Shown here one piece after another: positions 1 to 4,291 of a stretch of 20,321 bases of DNA. Positions within the stretch are counted from its first letter, which is position 1; each line of letters begins with the position of its first letter. Both the position numbers and the translations under genes were made by a program. The DNA is from a virus: the IMG/VR virus record IMGVR_UViG_3300037502_001879, positions 1 to 20,321 of that record. One strand, 5' to 3'. Under the pieces are notes generated by a model. That model ran no database searches and was not told where the DNA came from. It saw only the letters and a list, made by a program, of their open reading frames with translations.

Positions 1-39
1 GAGTTGTGCGCCGGTCTGCTCCTTTAAAGCATTTCAATA

Positions 40-114
40 TGGAGTCGCATACGGGTTACGATCCCGTCTGGTCACCTTGAAAGGGTGATGACCTCACCAG
101 AAGTCTAATGCGAC
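40..114 (-). tRNA. tRNA-Glu (anticodon TTC), first copy
   Basis: The minus strand folds as a full cloverleaf. The acceptor is GTCGCAT paired with ATGCGAC, the D stem GACT/GGTC, the anticodon stem TCACC/GGTGA with loop CTTTCAA (anticodon TTC), and the T stem ACGGG/CCCGT with loop ATCGTAA. A T discriminator and an encoded CCA follow. The T loop begins with A instead of the usual T, a quirk shared with the Asp gene at 342-416. It is the most promoter-distal tRNA visible in the array; the array may continue outside the window. Confidence 0.9.
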
Positions 115-341
115 ATGTTGAATTTGTTGTAGACGTGCCACCATCGTTATAGGCACCATTCACCCTTTTAATCAAGGCCGGCTGGGACTCGGTACGTTAC
201 TTGAGATTCATCCAGCCTGTACGCCGCCATGTACCCTGATCTTCCGATCAGTCGGGCATCGAACCCGCAACCTTCTACTGACTCGGTCCTTCGAAGAAAC
301 CTTGCCAGCGTGATTTCACTTGCTAACACTACAACAAAACT
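115..341 (-). other. Structured spacer between tRNA-Glu and tRNA-Asp
   Basis: No credible gene is seen in these 227 bases. The region contains hairpins GTGCC/GGCAC (135-139 with 152-156) and CTGATC-TTCC-GATCAG (236-251), plus competing stems GGTAC/GTACC (191-195 with 231-235) and GGCTGG/CCAGCC. It also has a T-arm-like piece (252-268) and an anticodon-arm-like piece (285-301, loop CTTCGAA on the minus strand), but no matching acceptor stem. It could be a decayed tRNA or part of a larger structured RNA. Confidence 0.45.
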
Positions 342-416
342 TGGCGGTCCCAAGGGGTAACGATCCCCTTCTTCGAGCGTGACAGGCTCGTGTGCGTCCA
401 TGAACACTTTGAGACC
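342..416 (-). tRNA. tRNA-Asp (anticodon GTC), first copy
   Basis: The minus strand gives acceptor GGTCTCA/TGGGACC, D stem GTGT/GCAC, anticodon stem CGAGC/GCTCG with loop CTGTCAC (anticodon GTC), and T stem AGGGG/CCCCT with loop ATCGTTA. The discriminator is G and CCA is encoded. The G discriminator fits aspartate identity. Sequence differs throughout from the second Asp gene at 844-918. Confidence 0.92.
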
Positions 417-582
417 AATTTTTATAGTCAAGCACCGAGAGATGCCCAATTTATGCGTCCTCCGCTAAGAGTGCAAAAGCCGATGGCAGTTATTTCAGGA
501 TCCGTTCCCGGCCGGTTGGACCCGAATAGTGTAAGCGTCCTTACACGATACCTTTATCGATGCTTGACTATAAAAACAAACT
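417..582 (-). other. Structured spacer between tRNA-Asp and tRNA-Tyr
   Basis: No coding gene is supported here. Two adjacent hairpins are clear: GTGTAAG-CGTC-CTTACAC (529-546) and CGATA-CCTT-TATCG (546-559). Like the other spacers in the array it is far more structured than needed for simple separation of tRNAs. Confidence 0.4.
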
Positions 583-670
583 TGGTGGAGGTAGATGGAT
601 TTGAACCACCGAGACCCCGAAGGGTGCAGGATTTACAGTCCCGTGCAATCGACCGCTATGCGATACCTCC
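583..670 (-). tRNA. tRNA-Tyr (anticodon GTA), class II
   Basis: The minus strand has acceptor GGAGGTA/TACCTCC, A discriminator and encoded CCA. The anticodon stem is CGGGA/TCCTG with loop CTGTAAA (anticodon GTA). A long variable arm with CCC-TTC-GGG and a T loop TTCAAAT complete a typical bacterial class II tyrosine tRNA of 88 nt. Confidence 0.93.
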
Positions 671-747
671 AAATACTAACTACAGGACGCCTGGGAGTTC
701 TACAGGTCGTTTAAGAATTCGCTTCGCAGCGACTCTCCCATTAAAAT
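671..747 (-). other. Hairpin spacer between tRNA-Tyr and the odd tRNA
   Basis: A nested stem-loop spans most of the spacer: TGGGAG/CTCCCA (692-697 with 735-740) encloses CGCT-TCGC-AGCG (720-731). CTACAGG occurs twice (680-686, 700-706). No gene is seen. Confidence 0.4.
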
Positions 748-836
748 TGGTGGATCTTGATAGAATCGAACTACTTGGCAACCACCCCACTTAACAAAGC
801 CTACCGGGTTACAGCCGGCAATGGGGAACAAGATCC
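748..836 (-). tRNA. Non-canonical tRNA-like gene, anticodon loop CTGTAAC (GTA?)
   Basis: On the minus strand a perfect 7-bp acceptor GGATCTT/AAGATCC, an A discriminator, an encoded CCA and a T loop TTCGATT are present, so the ends look like a real tRNA. The interior does not. The only convincing anticodon-like arm, GCCGG-CTGTAAC-CCGGT, begins about 10 nt after the acceptor, leaving no room for a D arm, and 27 nt then separate it from the T arm. A CCCC/GGGG pairing can enclose that arm. It could be a D-arm-less or rearranged tyrosine tRNA, a tRNA mimic, or a decaying gene. A canonical fold was sought and not found. Confidence 0.5.
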
Positions 837-843
837 AGTTGTT

Positions 844-918
844 TGGCGATGCGTGGGAGAATCGAACTCCCGTCTCTGGATAGACAATCCAGGATAATGA
901 CCATTATATGAACGCACC
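844..918 (-). tRNA. tRNA-Asp (anticodon GTC), second copy
   Basis: The minus strand forms acceptor GGTGCGT/ACGCATC, G discriminator, encoded CCA, anticodon stem CTGGA/TCCAG with loop TTGTCTA (anticodon GTC), and T stem GGGAG/CTCCC with loop TTCGATT. The D stem is weak (ATAT/TTAT, three pairs). This is a second, clearly different Asp tRNA in the same array. Confidence 0.9.
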
Positions 919-1014
919 AGAAATGATCAAGGGCCATGCGAGCTCATCTGCATGCTTAGGCTTTTTGTCTTCTCCTGCCCGGGCAGTTACGACTGTAGCG
1001 TCACCCTCAAAACT
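919..1014 (-). other. Spacer with 12-bp palindrome
   Basis: No gene is seen. CTGCCC-GGGCAG (975-986) is a perfect palindrome, and a GCATGC element lies near 950. Confidence 0.35.
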
Positions 1015-1089
1015 TGGTACTGGGTACGGGAATCGAACCCGTCTTAGTAGGTTGAAAACCTACTGTCCTAACCGATAGACGAACCCAGT
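1015..1089 (-). tRNA. tRNA-Glu (anticodon TTC), second copy
   Basis: The minus strand gives acceptor ACTGGGT/ACCCAGT, A discriminator, encoded CCA, D stem GTCT/GGAC, anticodon stem GTAGG/CCTAC with loop TTTTCAA (anticodon TTC), and T stem ACGGG/CCCGT with loop TTCGATT. It shares the anticodon but little sequence with the copy at 40-114. Confidence 0.92.
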
Positions 1090-1164
1090 ATAAAGAAGCG
1101 AAGTCAAGGTTGCAGGACCTAGTGCTCTTGCGAGGAAGTATCCAGGCGATATGACTTCAAAAAT
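1090..1164 (-). other. Stem-loop spacer between tRNA-Glu and tRNA-Leu
   Basis: The spacer is closed by GAAGTCA/TGACTTC (1100-1106 with 1152-1158) and contains an inner AGGT/ACCT hairpin (1107-1120). No coding gene is seen. Confidence 0.4.
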
Positions 1165-1248
1165 TGGTGCGTAAGGAGAGACTCGAACTCTCAATCCTCG
1201 CGGCGCTGGCTTCTAAGACCAGAGTGTATACCATTCCACCACTTACGC
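1165..1248 (-). tRNA. tRNA-Leu (anticodon TAG)
   Basis: The minus strand has acceptor GCGTAAG/CTTACGC, A discriminator and encoded CCA. The anticodon stem CTGGT/GCCAG carries loop CTTAGAA (anticodon TAG). A class II variable arm and a T loop TTCGAGT complete it. It is closely similar to the neighbouring Leu(TAA) gene in its 5' half, suggesting duplication. Confidence 0.94.
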
Positions 1249-1260
1249 AAATGTAAACAC

Positions 1261-1314
1261 ACTAAAAGGGATCTAGCCCGGCCCTGAATGGAAGTCTGAC
1301 TAAAAGGGATCTAG
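1261..1314. repeat. 16-bp direct repeat in the spacer between the two tRNA-Leu genes
   Basis: ACTAAAAGGGATCTAG occurs identically at 1261-1276 and 1299-1314. A CACTA/TAGTG pairing (about 1258-1262 with 1311-1315) can close the stretch between them. The remainder of spacer 1249-1328 holds no gene. Confidence 0.7.
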
Positions 1315-1328
1315 TGCATTTACAAAAT

Positions 1329-1413
1329 TGGTGCGAGTGGAGGGACTTGAACCCTCAATCCACAAAGGCGCAGGATTTTAAGTCCTGAGTGTATACCATT
1401 CCACCACACTCGC
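1329..1413 (-). tRNA. tRNA-Leu (anticodon TAA)
   Basis: The minus strand has acceptor GCGAGTG/CACTCGC, A discriminator and encoded CCA. The anticodon stem CAGGA/TCCTG carries loop CTTAAAA (anticodon TAA). The variable arm is class II and the T loop is TTCAAGT. It is the first tRNA after the structured leader, so the most promoter-proximal of the array. Confidence 0.94.
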
Positions 1414-1763
1414 ATTAGTTTTTCAACTATATGTAAACATACAAAGGAAGTCCAGTGACTACAGCTCACATAGGGCTTACATATTGCCTATGATCTTGCC
1501 TCAGCGGGTCTGTCTCCTGCTTCTCGCCTGCACTCATTATGGTCCGAACAACACCGCCGCTTTTCTGGATGACATCTCCTATTGGGAGAGCACCCGGCTT
1601 CATAACCCTGCACAGGCCCAGCCCATCGGCCAGCGTAACCTTGTGCAGAATCCTAACGGATTCGGTAACCCTTGTGTGTTTACATATAGTTGCCAGCCAC
1701 AAGGACTGGAACTATATGATAATAACTGTAACTTGTTAAAGAACATCTTGTTAGCGTTTAACT
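1414..1763 (-). ncRNA. Structured RNA leader of the tRNA array
   Basis: This 350-base stretch between the tandem promoters and tRNA-Leu has no convincing ORF but many pairings. A perfect 16-bp inverted repeat, CAACTATATGTAAACA at 1424-1439 and its complement at 1677-1692, brackets a domain containing CATAGG/CCTATG (1469-1474 with 1487-1492), TCTCC/GGAGA (1575-1579 with 1585-1589), CTGCACA/TGTGCAG (1608-1614 with 1642-1648) and GAATCC-TAAC-GGATTC (1648-1663). A local hairpin at 1684-1717 (ATATAGTT/AACTATAT plus CCAG/CTGG) reuses one arm of the long repeat, so two folds compete. I do not recognise the family. Phage structured RNAs linked to tRNAs such as GOLLD are a possibility to test. Confidence 0.55.
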
Positions 1764-1775
1764 AACTAAGCTTCT

Positions 1776-1804
1776 ATTGTAGCAGTTAGCGAAATATTCG
1801 TCAA
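1776..1804 (-). promoter_or_regulatory. sigma70-type promoter P1 of the tRNA array
   Basis: Minus strand: -35 TTGACG (1799-1804), 17-nt spacer, -10 TACAAT (1776-1781). It points at the structured leader and tRNAs. The -10 and following bases repeat those of P2. Confidence 0.8.
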
Positions 1805-1863
1805 CTACTATTTTTAAAAACTTTGTTGGAACAGGTCGATGCCTTGTTTCCTAACTTGCTTCT

Positions 1864-1892
1864 ATTGTAGCAAACTTCAAAATATCAGTCAA
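1864..1892 (-). promoter_or_regulatory. sigma70-type promoter P2 of the tRNA array
   Basis: Minus strand: -35 TTGACT (1887-1892), 17-nt spacer, -10 TACAAT (1864-1869). The block GCTTCTATTGTAGCA around the -10 is duplicated at P1. P2 begins right after the terminator at 1907-1925. Confidence 0.8.
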
Positions 1893-1906
1893 CTACAAAA
1901 AAGAAA

Positions 1907-1925
1907 ACCCTCCGAGTTGGAGGGT
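1907..1925 (-). terminator. Intrinsic terminator of the leader region
   Basis: Minus strand: ACCCTCC-AACTC-GGAGGGT followed by TTTCTTTTTT. The CCCTCC arm is also the 3' end of an alternative helix with 1955-1969, so the terminator and that helix cannot form together. Confidence 0.85.
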
Positions 1926-1969
1926 CTTTGTTAATGTAACACTAGAGTACTACTTTAACAAAGACCTCC
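1919..1969 (-). promoter_or_regulatory. Possible antiterminator helix
   Basis: On the minus strand GGAGGTCTTTGTTAA (1969-1955) pairs with TTAACAAAGACCCTCC (1934-1919) apart from one bulged C, with a 20-nt loop. The 3' arm overlaps the 5' arm of the terminator at 1907-1925. The 5' arm coincides with codons 28-32 of the small ORF at 1955-2050, including its stop codon, the usual geometry of a translation-controlled attenuator. Confidence 0.55.
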
Positions 1970-2050
1970 TTGATCTTCACGCTCATAGGCATAGAGGTCA
2001 TTGCTCAATGACGGTATGCTTGATAAGGTGAACAGGATGTTTTGCATCAT
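1955..2050 (-). CDS. Putative 31-residue leader peptide
   Basis: The ORF begins with ATGATG six bases after the -10 box of the promoter at 2057-2085, so the transcript would be leaderless, and it ends at a TAA inside the antiterminator arm. Residues 18-26 read DLYAYERED; seven of nine are Asp, Leu, Tyr or Glu, the very amino acids of the tRNAs encoded downstream. A hairpin (1997-2012, GTCATT/AATGAC) lies just before these codons. I know no homologue. It may be a true leader peptide, an unrelated micro-ORF, or the region may be a small RNA gene that merely contains an ORF. Confidence 0.45.
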   Translation of the reverse strand: MMQNILFTLSSIPSLSNDLYAYEREDQGGLC

Positions 2051-2056
2051 AGTGCT

Positions 2057-2085
2057 AGTATATATGACAGCGAATAAAAAGTCAA
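2057..2085 (-). promoter_or_regulatory. sigma70-type promoter of the leader region
   Basis: Minus strand: -35 TTGACT (2080-2085), 17-nt spacer, -10 TATACT (2057-2062). Initiation about seven bases downstream would fall on the ATG at 2050. Confidence 0.75.
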
Positions 2086-2087
2086 CA

Positions 2088-2103
2088 AAAAAGGCGCCTT
2101 TTT
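2088..2103 (-). terminator. Palindrome after the cupin gene, possible weak terminator
   Basis: AAAAAGGCGCCTTTTT is a perfect 16-bp palindrome 12 nt past the stop codon of the cupin-like gene and just before the next promoter. It could form a short GC-centred hairpin followed by T residues. Confidence 0.4.
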
Positions 2104-2115
2104 GGTGATTTTTCT

Positions 2116-2724
2116 TTAGATTCTATATGTGCCTCTGAACATTGGATGATCGTGTTCTTCTGTGGTACTGCTAAAAATATGCAGAGGCAGAACGACCAAT
2201 GGCTCGTCTGTGGTTGAAAAATGGTGCGGTATCATTTTGTCCAAGACCACTACCATGCCAGGTTGTAAAACGTGCTGTGTTGTATTGCCTGCGGATCCCA
2301 CATGACTAAGTCCTTTGCCTGAATGAACATATACCACTCTGGCAGTAGAATGAATGTGATGAGCCTGTTCGCTAGTGAATGGCGGGATATACAGCATCTG
2401 CCATGTGGGATCACCAGGACGAACAGGATTTATCAGTTGTTTTGAGCTGCATCCATTGATGTAAGGAAGATCCGTGAACTTGCCAAAAGTACTAGATCGC
2501 GATTCAGGTGTGTAGCCAAATATTTCAACACACATTGTCAAACTGTCAAATGCAATACTAGGGCCTGAATAGCATTGCACGGTGTTATCTTTGATGTACC
2601 AATAGCTGTTAGACTTCTGGGTAACAATGGAATGTTTGCCTATGTAAATGCAATATTGATAAAGATCATGGGGACTCGATTCAACAGTTCTAGTTTCATT
2701 TAGATAAAAATTGGATTCTAGCAT
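2116..2724 (-). CDS. Cupin-like protein
   Basis: This 202-residue protein appears to carry a C-terminal cupin barrel. Residues about 115-190 have an HxH metal-site pattern (HHIH, residues 122-125), a glycine turn (HSGKG, about 134-138), a PG turn (155-156) and a later PHHF (166-169), the order expected of cupin motifs 1 and 2, though the usual glutamate of motif 1 is not obvious. Many cupins are Fe(II)-dependent dioxygenases or sugar-modifying enzymes; no substrate can be named here. There is no Shine-Dalgarno sequence; instead TATAAGTA lies six bases before the ATG, like a T4-type late promoter giving a nearly leaderless mRNA. It is separated from its upstream neighbour by a strong terminator. 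Confidence 0.7.
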   Translation of the reverse strand: MLESNFYLNETRTVESSPHDLYQYCIYIGKHSIVTQKSNSYWYIKDNTVQCYSGPSIAFDSLTMCVEIFGYTPESRSSTFGKFTDLPYINGCSSKQLINPVRPGDPTWQMLYIPPFTSEQAHHIHSTARVVYVHSGKGLSHVGSAGNTTQHVLQPGMVVVLDKMIPHHFSTTDEPLVVLPLHIFSSTTEEHDHPMFRGTYRI

Positions 2725-2730
2725 ACAAAA

Positions 2731-2738
2731 TACTTATA
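2731..2738 (-). promoter_or_regulatory. Late-promoter-like TATAAGTA before the cupin gene
   Basis: Minus-strand TATAAGTA differs by one base from the T4 late consensus TATAAATA and ends six bases before the start codon, where no ribosome site is visible. Confidence 0.45.
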
Positions 2739-2762
2739 GTGATTTTTTTGAACCCAAAACAA

Positions 2763-2780
2763 AACCCGCCGGGGCGGGTT
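2763..2780 (-). terminator. Intrinsic terminator after the DUF4214-like gene
   Basis: Minus strand: AACCCGCC-CC-GGCGGGTT followed by a T-rich tract (TTGTTTT). It lies 17 nt past the stop codon at 2797. Confidence 0.88.
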
Positions 2781-2796
2781 CTGTGTCACAACAATA

Positions 2797-3696
2797 TTAT
2801 GCTACAAATGGCGTGTATTCGATACCTGTAGTAGCAAGACCAGTCAAGCCAATGGCAGTTTCAAAGCTGGCCAATTCGCTGGCAATGACCAACACTTCAG
2901 CTTGGCTGTAGTTGTTGCCATTCATCCAGTTGGTCAACGCTGTCACATCAGCCAATGCGGCATCTGTGCCTGTGACGTTTTTGTAAACGTGCTTGATGAA
3001 AGTTTCTTGGCTCACACCACCGGCGTCGGTTTTGTAAGTGTCAGTGGCCAACAAGGCTTCTGCCAATTGCTTGTTTGTCCAGCCAGCATCTGCAAGATGG
3101 ATACCAATGCCTTTGTATGCGTTGGTAACATCGGCTGTGCCCAATGCGGCTGCCAACAATGCGTAAACATCACCTGCACGACCTGCGGCATCAAATGCAA
3201 TACCTTTGTTGGAGAACTCCACACGCTCGTGGTCTTCCAGGGTGTATGTCACGTTGGTAGCCAATGTGCTGGCCAATGTGATTTCGTCAGCAGTTTTAGT
3301 AACTGTGAATTCTGTGCTAGCACCCGGTACAACGTAGGTGTCAACACCGTTGGTACCTGTAACATCAACTTGAACGTCGACTGTGCCATCGCCAACACGA
3401 CCTGTACCTACCACACCAAAGGTAGCAACTTTACCAGCAGCTCCAACTGTGGCCACTGTAACGATCAAGTTATTAGCACTTGTGCCGCCCAATGCTGTAC
3501 CAGCAAGAGTGATTGTGTCGCCAGCCGCATAACCAGTGCCCGCACTGGCTGCTAGGCTATCTAGAACAACAGAATAAACTCCGTTGGTTTTTGTAACATC
3601 AAAGGCAGCACCGTCGCCCGAGCCGCCAGTTAGACCAGTTACGTTCTGATATGTGGTATTGACTGCTTTGTCTTTGATTGTGATTGTAGTTGTCAT
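2797..3696 (-). CDS. Surface/structural-type protein with DUF4214-like C-terminus
   Basis: The 299-residue product is rich in Thr, Val, Gly and Ala with no cysteine. Residues about 1-160 look like beta-rich repeats, with a phrase GTGYAAGDTITLAG (54-67) typical of phage virion and secreted repeat proteins. Residues about 170-290 are alpha-helical and resemble DUF4214, a domain seen in S-layer-like and secreted adhesins. There is no evident signal peptide. AAAGGA six bases before ATG supports the start. It follows the tmRNA terminator and ends at its own terminator, so it is monocistronic. A virion decoration or adhesion role is inference. Confidence 0.8.
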   Translation of the reverse strand: MTTTITIKDKAVNTTYQNVTGLTGGSGDGAAFDVTKTNGVYSVVLDSLAASAGTGYAAGDTITLAGTALGGTSANNLIVTVATVGAAGKVATFGVVGTGRVGDGTVDVQVDVTGTNGVDTYVVPGASTEFTVTKTADEITLASTLATNVTYTLEDHERVEFSNKGIAFDAAGRAGDVYALLAAALGTADVTNAYKGIGIHLADAGWTNKQLAEALLATDTYKTDAGGVSQETFIKHVYKNVTGTDAALADVTALTNWMNGNNYSQAEVLVIASELASFETAIGLTGLATTGIEYTPFVA

Positions 3697-3771
3697 AATT
3701 TTCCTTTAAATAAAAATGAGCTATAAACTAATTAGTGGTTTATACTGAGAGTATACATGATTTTTCTAACA

Positions 3772-3797
3772 AAACATGTGCGTGTGCGCACATGTTT
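3772..3797. repeat. 11-bp inverted repeat upstream of the DUF4214-like gene
   Basis: AAACATGTGCG-TGTG-CGCACATGTTT is perfect over 11 pairs. Just beside it GTTTGACA occurs twice (3794-3801, 3807-3814). It lies between the tmRNA terminator and the gene start at 3696, where no good -35/-10 pair was found. It may be an operator, a second terminator for tmRNA, or an mRNA-stabilising hairpin. Confidence 0.6.
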
Positions 3798-3829
3798 GAC
3801 ACGAAAGTTTGACAATTTTGCCAAAAGAA

Positions 3830-3847
3830 AACCCGCCGAAGCGGGTT
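3830..3847 (-). terminator. Intrinsic terminator of the tmRNA gene
   Basis: Minus strand: AACCCGC-TTCG-GCGGGTT then TTCTTTT, a hairpin with a very stable TTCG tetraloop. Confidence 0.88.
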
Positions 3848-4097
3848 CCGAGTTTCTGTTACGAGGTATGTCTTACCCTAGGCTGCGTTTAGGCTGCCAA
3901 TGCGAACTGTGAGTCGTTTGCGTTTACTTTGTTTTCTTCTTTTTACATCGTTGCTGATGTGCTGTCCACTCTGTTACTCTTTGCCCTGTCGAAAACCAAA
4001 GTCATCCCCACCTAAATATACCTAATACACTTAGGTGGAGATGCCGGGAGTCGAACCCGGGTCCAAGACCTGTTTCACTTCACTTCATACAGCAATA
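3848..4097 (-). ncRNA. ssrA: Circularly permuted (two-piece) tmRNA
   Basis: tmRNA rescues ribosomes stalled on broken mRNA and adds a degradation tag. In transcription order the 3' tRNA-like part comes first: T arm CCGGG-TTCGACT-CCCGG (4044-4060) and acceptor strand CATCTCC with ACC (4034-4043). A 24-nt linker (4010-4033) follows, then the 5' part: GGGGATG (4003-4009) and GGTTTTCGACAGGG, the signature of tmRNA 5' ends. GGGGATG pairs with CATCTCC, and the pairing continues into the linker (ACCTAA/TTAGGT), so the precursor loop is excised to give two pieces. The tag frame (3889-3921) reads ANDSQFALAA then TAA. CCA is only partly encoded. Permuted tmRNAs are known in Alphaproteobacteria, some cyanobacteria and some Betaproteobacteria. 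The outer ends are inferred from promoter and terminator. Confidence 0.92.
3889..3921 (-). other. tmRNA tag reading frame (ANDSQFALAA)
   Basis: The resume codon GCA and the following codons encode ANDSQFALAA and stop at TAA. The AND start and the ALAA end match the standard proteobacterial tag and its ClpXP recognition end. The phage therefore tags with a fully degradable, host-like sequence. Confidence 0.92.
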
Positions 4098-4103
4098 ACT
4101 CTT

Positions 4104-4132
4104 ATTTTACGGCTCTACGATTTGTATGTCAA
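4104..4132 (-). promoter_or_regulatory. Promoter of the tmRNA gene
   Basis: Minus strand: -35 TTGACA (4127-4132), 17-nt spacer, -10 TAAAAT (4104-4109). It overlaps the last codons of the 58-residue ORF and would start transcription near 4097. Confidence 0.8.
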
Positions 4133-4283
4133 GTCGTAAAGGTTGATCCCAATCTACCCATGCTAGCTCGCCGGCTTCTCTGGCGCCTTCGATGTCGTCC
4201 AAGATTTCAGTTACGTTGTAACCGGGTCCCGAAATGTTGCGGGCTTCCCATAGAGTGTTTTGAAGGCGTATTTCGATAATCAT
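4107..4283 (-). CDS. Small protein of unknown function (58 aa)
   Basis: The ORF runs MIIEIRLQNTLWEARN to a TAA that overlaps the tmRNA -10 box. It is acidic, with an amphipathic middle (EILDDIEGAREAGELAWVDW) and no recognised domain. It starts eight bases after the preceding gene ends. No Shine-Dalgarno sequence is visible, but AATAAATA lies five bases before ATG. Confidence 0.65.
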   Translation of the reverse strand: MIIEIRLQNTLWEARNISGPGYNVTEILDDIEGAREAGELAWVDWDQPLRLDIQIVEP

Positions 4284-4291
4284 ATCAATAT

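Noticed and set aside
252-301. Possible tRNA-Arg (anticodon-like TCG loop plus T-arm-like element)
   Set aside because: No acceptor stem or D arm could be found and the two arms are separated by 16 nt; reported only as part of the structured spacer.
168-449. Minus-strand open frame of 93 codons
   Set aside because: It reads straight through the tRNA-Asp gene at 342-416 and hairpins; no ribosome site and no domain.
390-794. Plus-strand open frame of 134 codons
   Set aside because: It is antisense to tRNA-Asp, tRNA-Tyr and the odd tRNA-like gene; an artefact of stop-free tRNA sequence.
1249-1328. CRISPR-like repeats
   Set aside because: Only two copies of a 16-nt repeat with a 22-nt gap and no cas genes; treated as a spacer repeat. 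No CRISPR array, insertion sequence or attachment site was seen in the window.
1560-1610. tRNA-like phrase GGGAGAGC...CTTCATAA on the plus strand
   Set aside because: It resembles a D arm and a CAT anticodon loop, but no T arm or acceptor pairing follows, and the stretch fits the minus-strand hairpin domain.
1466-1765. Overlapping frames on both strands of 66-93 codons
   Set aside because: They lie in the hairpin-rich leader, have no ribosome sites, and their composition follows RNA structure.
2902-3555. Long plus-strand open frame of 217 codons, cysteine-rich
   Set aside because: Exactly antisense to the DUF4214-like gene; the cysteines arise from complementing its Thr/Ala codons.
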